Positions 51,566 to 63,094 of a stretch of 64,000 nt of DNA are shown one piece after another; the first letter of the stretch is position 1; each line of letters begins with the position of its first letter. This DNA comes from Raphanus sativus (Eukaryota > Streptophyta > Magnoliopsida > Brassicales > Brassicaceae). The notes below the pieces were generated by a model. That model made no database searches. It was not told the origin of the DNA and saw only the letters and a list, made by a program, of their open reading frames with translations. The stretch is taken from contig NC_079514.1 in assembly GCF_000801105.2 (NCBI RefSeq), positions 18,206,293 through 18,270,292 of the forward strand, written 5' to 3'. Both the position numbers and the translations under genes were made by a program.

Positions 51566-53571
51566 ATGGCTCTTCTTTTCTATCCATTAACTCGATTAAA
51601 AATGGCAACCATCTCGGGTCTCTTCAAGATTTTAAGTTGCAGAAACCACGTTGACTGTGCTATAATAGTGATCGCGGTATCCTCTGTTTTATGGTATATT
51701 TGGCTTTACGCCAAGTCCAAACGGCAGCCTCATCCCTTGCCTCCGGGACCAAGGGGTCTTCCAATAATCGGAAACCTCCCGTTCCTCAAACCAGAGCTTC
51801 ACACCTACTTCCAAGGACTGGCTAAAGAGCACGGTCCCATTTTCAAACTCTGGCTCGGCTCCAAACTGGCGATTGTGGTTAGCTCCTCTGAGGTGGCCCG
51901 TGAGATTCTACGAACCAACGATGTCATTTTCGCGAACCACGATGTTCCTGCCGTGGCTCTGATAAACACGTACGGTGGTATTGATATAGCCTGGTCACCA
52001 TATGGACCAAGGTGGCGGATGCTGAGGAAACTATGCGTTAATAGGATACTGAGCAACGTCAGGTTGGATTCATCTGTTGGCCTACGTCGCGGAGAGACCA
52101 GGAGAACAATTAGGTATTTGGCGGATCTGGCTCGAGCCGGGTCGCAGGTTAACTTGGGAGAACAAATATTCTTGATGATATTAAATGTCGTAACGCAGAT
52201 GTTGTGGGGCGCTACGGTTGGAGAAGAAGAGAGGGAGATTGTTGGAGCTGAGTTCTTAGAATTAGTTCAAGAGATGAACGACCTCCTGATGGTGCCCAAT
52301 ATATCTGACTTTTTCCCGGTATTGACCCGGTTTGATCTTCAGGGTTTGGCCAAGCGTATGCGAGGACTGGCTCAGAGAATGGACCGGCTGTTTAACCGGG
52401 TCATTAATCAACGGCTGGGGATGGATAAGGGAGATGAATTGAAGGGTGAAGATTTTTTAGAGGTCTTACTAAAAATAAAGGATGAAGAAGATGGGCAGAC
52501 AGATTTGAACATGAACGATGTGAAGGCGTTGCTCATGGTACGTAAGACATTCTCTAATGGAGTGTTATAACGCCAAGATGATTTATTAAAGTTGGTTTGT
52601 TATATATAGATATAATCCAATATGAAATCCTTACCAGCTTGATATATATATATATATATATATAGAGGTAACTGGATTATTGGAATAATGGTATAAAACA
52701 TGTCAACTTAAAAATAGGATTTTAAATTTTTTTAAAGAACATACATATTTTAGTTTTGGGTGTTAGAGTTTATTATTTATTTAGGGTCTGGGATTTAATT
52801 CTTAGACCTTAGTAGTTAGTATATCGCTCTTAGAAGTTCTAGTTCAAAATTGGAGCTGTGGGTTTAGATTTAGACTAGTTTCTAATTTAAAATATACAGC
52901 TTCGGTTAGTTTCGATATAATTTTTTTTAATCAGACTCAATTATATATAGAACATGGTGCTCGGGGGTACAGATTCATCGTTACATGTCATCGAGTTTGC
53001 AATGGCCGAGCTAATAAACAAACCGGATATCATGAAGAGAGCTCAACAAGAACTTGACGAAGTTGTGGGAAAAGATAAAATAGTGGAGGAGTCTGATATC
53101 AATAAACTTCCATACATTCTTGCCATTATGAAAGAAACTCTCAGGCTTCACACGGTTGCACCACTCCTTATTCCTCACCGCCCATCCCAAACAACCGTAG
53201 TGGGCGGCTTCACTATCCCTAAAGATTCAAAGGTCTTTATTAATGTGTGGGGAATCCATAGGAATCCAAATGTATGGGAGAACCCACTTGAGTTTGATCC
53301 TAACCGGTTTCATGATAAATCTTATGACTTCAACGGAAATGATTTCAACTATATTCCGTTCGGATCTGGTCGTAGAATATGTGTGGGAATGGCGATGGGG
53401 GAGAGAATTGTTCTCTATAATATCGCTACGCTTTTGCATTCTTTTGACTGGAAACTTCCTCAAGGAGAGAGAATGGAGATCGAGGAGAAGTTTGGCATCG
53501 CCTTGAAGCTGAAGAATCCACTTCTTACCACCCCAGTGCGAAGGTTATCCGATCCAGATCTTTATCTGTAA
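51566..53571 (+). CDS. CYP706A3: Cytochrome P450, CYP706A3-like
   Basis: Two exons, 51566-52537 and 52951-53571, one phase-0 GT..AG intron; 530 residues from the first ATG, 518 from the ATG at 51602, which is favoured by the TATA position and by P450 lengths near 520. Features (long numbering): N-terminal membrane anchor, the hinge PLPPGPRGLPIIGNLPF, oxygen-binding I-helix GGTDSS (329-334), ExxR in KETLR, DPNRF, and heme-binding FGSGRRICVG with Cys468. It should sit on the ER and oxidise terpenes using cytochrome P450 reductase. In Arabidopsis, CYP706A3 is next to TPS11 and oxidises floral mono- and sesquiterpenes. Here a TPS lies 3.6 kb beyond, tail to tail. The intron holds a short (TA)n run. 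Intact. CYP706A1/A2 type cannot be excluded without alignment. Confidence 0.9.
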
Positions 53572-55055
53572 TCTAACTGCCAGATAAAGGATAATTGAAT
53601 AAAGCTTAACATGTTATAGGGGGTGCACATGCTGGCAAAGTTTGATATAGTAGCCTATTTCCTGTTCCAAGTCCTACATATCTTCTGTGTTTCTGTTTTC
53701 TTTATACATATTTGGGGTTTGTGCTTTGTAAATACCTGCGTTTGTTTTACTTGATTTATAAAGTCATCATAATTAAAAGTTTCTCGATATGAATCTTTCA
53801 CTAACTATATTGATATTTTATATTTCATTAAAGAGTCCCGTACAAACTGAAGAGATTCATGTGAGACTTGCAATACGAAAAGTAGAGAAACCAATAAGAG
53901 TATTTGATGCAGGCTTAGACTAAATCTTCCATCACTTTGAAGTGATCTCAGTGGATTCACTAGATTAACTTTCATCGAAAACCAAATAGCACATTTCAAC
54001 ACAAGATAAGAAATAAAATGATATTTTCTTCAAATATGTATTGTGTCTATGAGTAAAGAGAAGATATAATCCTTCAATTTTCCATTGCCGCGGTTGAATA
54101 AATCACCGGCCGTATATAAAGCTGGGCATAAGGTAAGTTTTGCTACTTGGCTTGGCTTGTACTTATACTTGATTTTTGTGATCAAATATTCGTTGTATCA
54201 AGTATCTCGAGAAAACTAGTATTTGCAAATTACTTGAAAGTTTTTTTATTTGCCATCAAATAAACGTCAGGATTTTCCTACAACGTTTTTTTTTCAGTCA
54301 AAATATGTCATGTTTGCTTGTAGTGTAAGAAGAATAAGATATCGGAGATCGATGAACAGGACCATCGTCCTCACCTATAATAAGGCAACCTTACAAAATC
54401 TAATTTTTTATTCGTTAAACTAATCTCTGAAAATATGGACATTCATTACGATCAAAATTTTACGAAACTCACACAAAATTGAGAATGATTGAAACATTTG
54501 TTTACTAATTCTAAACAGATGAGGATGTAGGTAAGCTGGAGGGAGAAAGTGAACTGAAAAAGGATTTTCGGTCATAATTTGAATGTCTGATGGACAAGAT
54601 TCTCGATCGTAAAGAGAATAGATATTGGGAAATTATTATTAGGCATTTCTCTTAGCCGCATGTATATGTCTTCCCCATTACTACTAAGAAGGGGTGTACA
54701 TAGAACATCATCGTAAGTTAACATAGAGAAAGTCAGTTGTCTTGGTGTAGCATATCTATGAATTTCTAAAAGAATATTTATAGATTAAATTAACTCATGA
54801 TTTGTTTTTTTATTTTTACACCAATGTCAGTTTCTGTTAAAACTTTGCGATTTTCTTTTGTAAGTTGATTTCTTACTGTGTGTTTTCTCCTGTGATGGGA
54901 GAAACGATCAGGCACTTGGCAGTGCTCATTGGCCCGAAGTTGAGTATGCTGAATTTATGTATTGTAACTAAATCTTACTTAAGTTGAGTATGCTGAATGT
55001 ATACATCGAAAAGCTTTTATCTACAATCACAGGTGTCACTTTCGTATTAATAAGA
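53572..55055. other. 3' flank of CYP706A, no gene seen
   Basis: Probable 3' UTR to about 53800, then intergenic DNA. GTTGAGTATGCTGAAT is repeated near 54939 and 54982. Confidence 0.5.
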
Positions 55056-55086
55056 ACTAGAACTTGAACGGCGCCCGTGCGGATAT
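55056..55086 (-). mobile_element. Helitron 3' end (minus strand)
   Basis: The minus strand reads CCGCACGGGCGCCGTTCAAG and then TTCTAGT followed by T, the same kind of terminus as at 60456. The matching 5' end was not found to the right. Confidence 0.5.
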
Positions 55087-55589
55087 TTGATTTAATTTAT
55101 GTTCAACGTAAACTCATAAACCACATATTTTATAAAAGAATCTCATTTATATATTTTTTTATGTTTTGTAATTTTGCGATTTAGTTAATCCCATGAAAAT
55201 GTTAGCTCCCTTCAATACATGCGATTTAGTTAATATCCGTACAATATTAATAATGATAAATATATGGATATCGATTTGGTTAGATAAGTTTTTGAATTGT
55301 AATTAAACAATTTTAATTGATTTTAAATGCAGTGGAAGAATCTGTAAATAAAAAGATATACAAAAGTATTTAATTTATTATAAATACAATGGTAAATGTA
55401 TATTAAAAACACTGTTATCCATATTTGCAAACAATTCTTATTTAAACTCTTATTTATGTTTCCAAACAGTACCAAAAAGTGTTTCAAATTTAATAATACA
55501 TATGTTGACAATTTATTTGGTAATCGAAGCATCACATATTTTTTTGGAGTTTTTGGGCTTCATTCATCTTCTCTTTTAGGTTGATCATG

Positions 55590-56670
55590 TTCGTTTTTCC
55601 ATCCAGATGATCCATCTGGATGAAAATGACAGTTTTGTTTTTTTAGGCATTAAAAATACAAGTCATCTAGATGATTTTTTTTCAAAATAATATAATGTCT
55701 ATTATACTCCTATAATTCAAAAATTACAAACTTAAACCTAATATTATTTTGTCACTCACAAAAATGACAAAAACACATTTCCCACCAAAACCACAAAATA
55801 AAAATTTCCGCCAAAACCACAAATGCTATTTTTTGCCAAAATCACAATTTTTCGTCAAAAATGCTATTTCCCGCCAAAACAAATTTTCCGTCAAAACCAC
55901 AAAATGCACTTTCACATCAAAACATTTTTTCCATCAAGACCGCCAAAACGCATTTTCCCGTCAAAACCGCCAAAACGTATTTTCCTGCCAAAACAAAATT
56001 TCCCTCCTAAACTCATTTTCCGCCAAAACGGAAAACACATTTCCACCAAAACCGCAAAAAACGCATTTTCACATCAAACACACATTTTTCCGTCAAGACC
56101 GTCAAAGCGCATTTTCCCGTCAGAACATCTTAAACACATTTTCCCGCCAAAACAGAAAACGTATTTTCCGCCAAAACGCAAAGACGGTGTCCCGCCAAAA
56201 CCGAAAAACTCATTTTCCCACCAAAACCTCAAAAACGCATTTTCTCACCAAACCGCAAAAACTTGTCTTCTCGCCAAAACCACAAAAACATGTTTTCCTG
56301 CCAAAATCACGAAACGTGTTTTTCAACCAAAACTGCAAGACGTATTTTCTTGCCAAAACCGCAAGTACGTGTTTTCCAGCCAAACACATTTTCAGTCAAA
56401 ACCGCCAAAATGCATGTTTTGTTAAAATACCAAAATAAAAATTTCCGCTAAAACTGAAAATTATAATTTTTTCTCCAAAAAGTAGTGTAAAACAATTATA
56501 TTTTAGAAAATTAATCTGAATTAATTTAATGAAAAAATAAAATATGATTAAATCAAAATAAATGTATATTAATAATTTGTTTGCTAAACTCATCATGAAA
56601 TGAAAATAAAAACATAAATTCTTTTAGATGATTCTTGATGAACCATTGGATGTACAAACAAAAAATCCTA
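55590..56670. repeat. Degenerate minisatellite of E2F-like motifs in a MITE-like element
   Basis: From about 55775 to 56455 units of roughly 25-35 bp centred on CATTTTCCCGCCAAAACCGC are repeated some twenty times with variation. Perfect TTTCCCGCCAAAA copies (E2F consensus) occur at 55867 and 56139, with many one-base variants (TTTTCCGCCAAAA, TTTTCCCGTCAAAA). Flanks at 55590-55630 and 56625-56660 carry partly inverted ATCCAGATGATCCATC-like words, suggesting a transposon. Long open frames (up to 229 codons of repeated Lys/Gln/Asn/Phe) arise from the repeat and are not genes. Confidence 0.7.
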
Positions 56671-57213
56671 TAAAATTTGGATCGATCACATAAATGGATC
56701 AACTGACATATGGTGACTTATAACTGTCGAAAGATGAAACCATAACTAATAGTTGGACCAGAAGAGAATTAAAAGCAAAATATAAAACCAAAATGGGTCT
56801 GTTTTATTTGGCTGAAGTCATTTTCTAAACGTCAGTTTTATATTTGTTTTGCCAGTTTAGTTTCTTCTTCATTTTCCTTAAGGGTCTACATGATTCAATA
56901 ACATGGGAAATTAGATGAGATAACCATAAAAAAACAGTAATTCATTAACTAACTAAAATCACACCATTTCTCCTCTTTTCTCTTCCTATATCTATCTACT
57001 TTCTCTCTACAAAACTAATTTCTCTTTTTTCTTATCTATTTCCCAAATAAGCACTAAAATATGAAAAAGTCACACTAAAACATAAGAAAACACCTTTGAA
57101 AATCAAATGTTTATAATTTGTCCTTAGATTCCACCAATTAGGAAAAAGCATGACAGCAATTCAGTGAGTGGAAAAGCTTTTTTTTACATGTCCAATAAAA
57201 CACTCAAGTGTAC
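56671..57213. other. Intergenic / 3' flank of the terpene synthase
   Basis: No coding frame. CT-rich stretches at 56960-57050. Confidence 0.5.
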
Positions 57214-60200
57214 CTAAAGATGAATTGGATCAACAAGCAATGCAATGAGGTATTCCTTCAGTTTTCCTCCGCGGTGATTGTAGACATCATCAGATGTACA
57301 TAAAACATCCACCATGCGTCCGAAATTAAGGGCTACCATTAGAACTGATCGTGAAACGTTTGTCGGTTTTAAGCATTCTTCGTTTATACTTTTGTTGACA
57401 TCTCCAACCATTTTCTGGATTTCTCTAATGGCTTCTTCTTTGGTAACTCCATGTTGCTTCATGTAATAGTTGAGTGCGTTTGCACTGTATCCACTATTCA
57501 TATCCTCCTAATCATACCACCATCCAGTTAGATAACAAAAAATATTGACTAATGTAAACCTTTGTATTGTACCTCGAAGTCCATAATGTCATCCATGAGA
57601 CGTGTCTTCTTGGCTATAAATCGGACAACATTTGGTCGAGATATTAGCCATTCAAAATCGATCTTCTTACCGGTTTCTTCAAGTCCCATAATAGAACATG
57701 CTATGGTTGAATACGTACCAGCTGCAGCCCCACCAGTTTCTACGTACTCATCAAAGTTAGGCACATGACCGGTTCGTGCCCATTTGAGATGCTCAAGTTC
57801 TGATCTTGCGAATATTTTGAACTGCTTAATGACACCAAAATTTAAGCTTCACTACCAGACAATCAAATGTTTATTTGGTCGTTTTGAAAAAATATAGTTT
57901 TTGACCTCTTCTATCACATTCTCCAATGCAAAGGATCGTCCGTGTAACTTCATTACTTCTTCAAACTCTTTAAAAAGATACATCACAAGTTTGAAGGTCG
58001 TCTTCATGATCAGACTCTGACAATTTTCCATGTAATCAGGATCCCATCTGTTCAGATAAGAATGGAAAATTGGTTTCCTGTCTTGCAATCACATAAAGCT
58101 TCTCAAGGTATATATAACTGAGGTACCTTTCAAGACAATCAACCAGGCTTTCAACTTCTGGAACTGAACCATAAGTATCACAAAAATCGTCTACACAGGT
58201 TGTAGCTAAGACAAACTTCGCTGTCATAATTCTTCCTAGTGAGAATTTGGGCTCGAAATAGATCATTAATGTCGAGAACCAGCTCTCGATTGTTCTTTCT
58301 CTGATGCCAAGTGGGAGGTTCTGTACATGGTCTAGCCCCTTCCACCACCTACATAAATATAAAAGGTTCAAATATGTGCAAGGTACAATAGTCCTAGCAT
58401 GCTCTTAAAAGACAAATAATATATTGACACACATTATGACTGTTTTTAACTCATAAATGTAATGAAGCCGCAAGAACTTGAAATTGAGCTTTGCTAGCTT
58501 GAGCAATGTGTCATCTCGGTCCTCTTCTTGTTCATAGAATGAAATATACTCTTTTGCAACAAGAACTTGTGTTTTCCGGTGCTGAGGTATGTAAAGAGCA
58601 TTTTGTACATGCTTTAAAACGTGTGGTGGGCTTTCTCTGAGACCAGAAGCTAGTTGTTCTAAGTGATCTACAGAGAAGCTTAATGCTTCATCCAATATAT
58701 GATCTGTCGTTGTCCCGAAGTGAACTGCTTCGTAGAAGCTTAGCAAACCCTTGACATCTTCTATCATACATTCTTTGAACTTACCATCATTTCCCTTGAA
58801 TCTATTGAAAACATCTACATGGAAAGAATAATTTGACTTTCAGTTTATGACGTACACATCTATATTAACCAAAATGATAAATTATCTTACCGGAAGGCAT
58901 GTTGTGACCATATGTTCGAAAAGCCCGGAACATAATGGAGATTGTGTACAAATCATTTTCACCATTGATCAAATCTTCCATCTTCTCAAAAGCGTGTTTG
59001 AGGGTCTCTTCGATCTCCTTCTCAAAATGATAAGCCAGACCAAGACTTTCCAGAAGATGAATTAAGAGTATTTTCCTCTTCACTGCATCTTCTTCTTCGG
59101 AAGACAACATGAAAAAGTTTTCTCTCACTTTAGGTTTTACTACCTCAATCTCTTTGGCAAGTAACTCAAGATCCTGAAAGACAAAATTCAAAGATTTCTA
59201 TATAGACTTCTAGAGTATTTTGATATTTGTTATATTTAAAAAACATTGTATGATAATTAGTGTAGACCATATAAAATTTTATAGCCTAGAAAAGTCGATA
59301 AAACCGAAACCCTATTTTAATAGAATAGGAGATTAGATGAAAAAAACTTGTTGACATTATGTGCATCCATGTACCTTTCCGAAAATAATAGATATAAAAT
59401 ATAAGGTTGTTAAGATTTCATATCGCAATCACCAATTTTTAGTGACATCATCGTAATCGCCAATTAAATATGCGTATTTAAGAAAGTTTAATTTGTTTTA
59501 ATAGATGATTTCTATAATATATTTTATTTAATTTTAGTAAATTGATATTGGTGATTTTAAATGGGCCATAAAAGCATAACATTATGTGCATAGATAAGAT
59601 TAGATGAAATAATATTTTTGTTGACATTCTGTGCATCCATGTACCTTTTCGAAAATAATAAATATAAAATATATGGTTGTTAAGCTGTTCATATCCCAAT
59701 CACCAATTAAACATGACTATTTAATAAAATATATTTTGGTTTACCAGATCATCTTTCAATATATTAGATTTCAAAACTAGATTAAGATGTCCATATGGTA
59801 ATCTAATCTATTAAAATAGCGTCCTAACTTTTTATCTACTTATAAATGTTGTCATTTAAATTTTGGACTTATTCATATTTTACTAGAAATAGATATTAAT
59901 AAGTTTTTTTTTTTTGAAATTCCCTTAGTTTACTTTCAATATTTCAAATTTTCCACACCTATTTTTTATGGCTAACAATATTAATCAGTTTCATCCTAAT
60001 TACTATACATTCGTAAAACTTTCACCTTTATATTTTTTTTAGAACTATGGACGTTTTATTGTATTTATTTGTTTTGTATGATTGGTAAATATAATTTACC
60101 AATCATATATAAGTGCTATAATAAGTGATTTTAATCAAACGTATTTTACTCAGATGCGGGCTAGTCATAATTTCTAAAATGGTTAGCTATACTATAAAAC

Positions 60201-61619
60201 TATATATTTTTACAGTATAGCTAAATTTATTTTAAAATGTATTTTATACAATAAAAATTAATAACTAAGTAAAATATATAAAATAGATTACTATATATTA
60301 ATAATGTCGAATAAGAAATCTAAAAAAGAAGATTATATAGTTACACAACATAAAACACTAAAATGTAAATTATATATTTAAAACATTTATTGTAATATCA
60401 AAGTTGTATATTTATATAAACAATATCCGCACGGACGTGCGGGTTCAAATTCTAGTTACCAATTAAATAGGAGTGTTTACTAAGGTATAATTTGATTTAA
60501 TAGATTAGATTTCAAAAGTATATTTTATTTAACTAGAGTATATTGATATTGGTTAGATTTAAATGTGGCATAAAACATAACATTCTGTGCATAAATAAGA
60601 ATGGATGAAATATTTTTTTGTTGAAATTATGTGCATCCATGTACCTTTTCGAAAAAATTAGATATAAAAAGATATGGTTGTTAGTATGTTCATATCAGGA
60701 TCACCAATTAAATAGGAGTACTTAATAAATTATAATTTGGTTTAATAGATTAGATTTTAAAAGTATATTTTATTTAATTAGAGTATATTTAATAAAAGTA
60801 TATTGATATTGGTTAGATTTAAAAAAATTGTATGATAATGATTAATGGAGTTTATTTAGTTAGACCTTATAACTTTTTTTAATAATCTAAAAATAGTCGA
60901 TAAAATAAGAACTCTGTTTTAGTAGAATAAAAGATTAGATGAAATAATTTTTTGTTGACATTATGTGCATCCATGTAAATTTTCGAAAATAATAGATATA
61001 AAAGATATGGTTGTTAAGATGTACATATCATAATCACCGATAGGAGTATTTAATAAATCATAATTTGATTTAATTGATTAGATTTCAAAATAATATTTTA
61101 TTTTATTAAAGTATATTCATATTGGTTATCTTTAAAAACATTGTATGATAAGATTACTGGAGTTTATTTAGTTAGACCTTATAATTTTTTTATAGTCTAA
61201 AACAGTCTATAAAATAGAGACTCTATTTTAATATAATAGATAGGTAGAATATTGGATCTAACTTCAATTGGTTACATAATAACCATACTAATACAAACTA
61301 TTAGATCAACTATACTTGTATATTACAGATAAATACATTTGTTTGAACTATATATATATATAGAGGGGCATCTATATATATGTTGGGTGAAAGAACAACC
61401 ATATTAATATTATGTTCAAACGAGAGTATATATAGTTGTTAAAAAAACGAGAGTATATATTTAGGGGATATATGCAAGTATAAACTTAATTGAAAAAATA
61501 CTGTATATTTTCTCACCGAGTCAGTATTGGTAACGTTAAGGAAGTAATCAGCCCATTGAGAGGGTGCCAGTTTTGAAAATATGAAACAGCTTTCCTGATC
61601 CTGATTTCTTCCTGCTTCC

Positions 61620-61621
<2 letters not shown>
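57214..61621 (-). CDS. TPS11: Sesquiterpene synthase (TPS-a), TPS11-like
   Basis: Seven exons on the minus strand: 61621-61517, 59173-58891, 58814-58433, 58348-58127, 58047-57906, 57821-57573 and 57507-57214. Phases agree throughout: 558 residues. No transit peptide, so a cytosolic enzyme acting on farnesyl diphosphate. The first exon encodes SKLAPSQWADYF; the N-terminal alpha domain fills exons 2-3; exon 4 carries the first metal-binding motif DDFCD (310-314). The second metal motif is DDIMDFEED across the exon 6/7 junction, unlike the usual (N/D)Dxx(S/T)xxxE. The end is LLVDPIHL-stop. Intron 1 is 2.3 kb and contains a Helitron; other introns are short. Exon 3 uses a GTGTGT donor and exon 5 a weak GTCAAA donor. 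It faces CYP706A tail to tail. Symbol from synteny and recall; TPS12/13-like is the alternative. Confidence 0.88.
59802..60456 (+). mobile_element. Helitron, 655 bp, inside TPS intron 1
   Basis: Starts TCTAATCTATTAAAATAG after A (59801). Ends CCGCACGGACGTGCGG (hairpin) then GTTCAAATTCTAGT (60456) followed by T. No coding. It lies in antisense orientation to the terpene synthase. Confidence 0.75.
60457..61400. repeat. Repeated segments in TPS intron 1
   Basis: Blocks containing TTGACATTATGTGCATCCAT and a following GAAAATAATAGATATAAAA recur at about 59350, 59630, 60630 and 60960, with similar flanks. The intron has grown by serial duplication as well as by transposon insertion. Confidence 0.6.

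Positions 61622-61622
<1 letters not shown>

Positions 61623-61694
<72 letters not shown>
61623..61694. repeat. (GA)36 microsatellite abutting the TPS start codon
   Basis: About 72 bp of uninterrupted GA on the plus strand, so (TC)n on the transcribed side, ending one base before the ATG at 61621-61619. It is probably within the 5' UTR. Confidence 0.95.
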
Positions 61695-61697
<3 letters not shown>

Positions 61698-62586
61698 GAA
61701 ATATTAAATATGATCAGTTAGAAAGGAGCCGATCATATATCTTTATACAGAAACAATACACAAGATTCAAAAAATGATTTACTGTTTTTGGGTTATCTGA
61801 ATGTTTTTTTATAGATGGTTGACCAATATTATTTCGGTCAAAACTGATTCAGTTTGAATTTTGTAGTCACGATAATTTATTTAATTGTTAGTCTAGAATG
61901 GAATTGGTATATATGATAATTTATTTAATTGTTAGTCTGAAATTGTTGAGGTTTGTAATTGACCATATTTTCTTGTAATTATTTGCTAGTTGGGTTGATG
62001 TTTCGTTTATCGCCAATCCACTACTAGTTGTCTTTATATTCTTTCAAAAACTAATGTTGGTATAAATTTAGTATTTACAAAAAGATCTTCAATAAATTAA
62101 TAATTTGTACGCCATATTTGAATTCAAAATATACAATTCGTATGTAAAAAATAGAGCTGCAAACTTTTACTGATTGTTTATATTGTAAAGTTGGATTATG
62201 TGTCCTAATTAATTAGTCTATGAGTAAACATTTTCATTTGTACAATGCTAGTTATAAAAATAGGTTTCTTCTCTTCATTTTGTATTTGATCAACGTATAT
62301 CTTTTGTATATATAGAAGTGTACACGATGTTGTGATGAAGATTTCATTATTCTTCTTAACTATTGAAGGTGGGATGTCTGTCTTCAGACAATAATTAATT
62401 ATGCTAAATAAATAATCTGCCGTCAGTCTAATTTCATTCATGGGGACATATTGATATCAAATTTCTTGAATAAATACTCGAAATCTAAAAACAGCCAATC
62501 GGTTGACAAAATAAGGTAAGAAATACAACAAAACTTGTACGTTTAGTTAAGCTGAAATAATAACAAAACTTACAATTTAAGCAGAC
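61695..62586. other. 5' flank of the terpene synthase
   Basis: AT-rich, no gene. TATGATAATTTATTTAATTG-type words repeat near 61870 and 61915. Confidence 0.5.
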
Positions 62587-62948
62587 TGTTGTGAAATATG
62601 AGGTGAGAGATAGATGGAGACCACTTAGCTTTGTTTATTTTATATGGTGAAAGGAAAGAGTAGTAAATAAGAAACGTGAGAGAGATATGGAAAAAGTGAT
62701 GGTGACTAAAGAGAGAGATAAAGCTTTTTGTTTTTTTCGGTGTAGCAAAATAACGAGAGAGAAGACTGAAATAAACACACTCTCATATTATTAATTTTTG
62801 AAGTACAACACTACTATTTATAGTAGTCTCATATTTTGCTTAGTTATTTTTATGTAAGGGAGATGAAGACACGTATTGATAATGATGAATATAATAAAGA
62901 CAAGTGTTCAATACGTGTAGAGAGATGGAGAATCATTATCTTTTAACA
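62587..62948 (-). repeat. 3' LTR of a second copia element (362 bp)
   Basis: On the minus strand it begins TGTTAAAAG and ends TTTCACAACA, so the ends are TGTT..AACA inverted repeats. A polypurine tract AAAGGGGAG lies directly before it (62949-62957). A TATAAATA box is at 62815-62822 on the minus strand. Confidence 0.8.
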
Positions 62949-63094
62949 CTCCCCTTTGATTATCCATCTTGTATTACATAGTGTCTCGTTAAAAACCTAG
63001 TCATAGAAAAACCCAATGGGATAAAAACCATGACAAGGAAAAAAGAGTACACTGACGTAATCTCCTCCTGAGAGTAATGGACATAGTTATTTTT

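Noticed and set aside
55749..56438. Long overlapping plus-strand frames of 229 and 200 codons
   Set aside because: They consist only of repeats of one short unit in two frames, produced by a minisatellite that lacks stop codons. No start context, no domain, no neighbouring exon.
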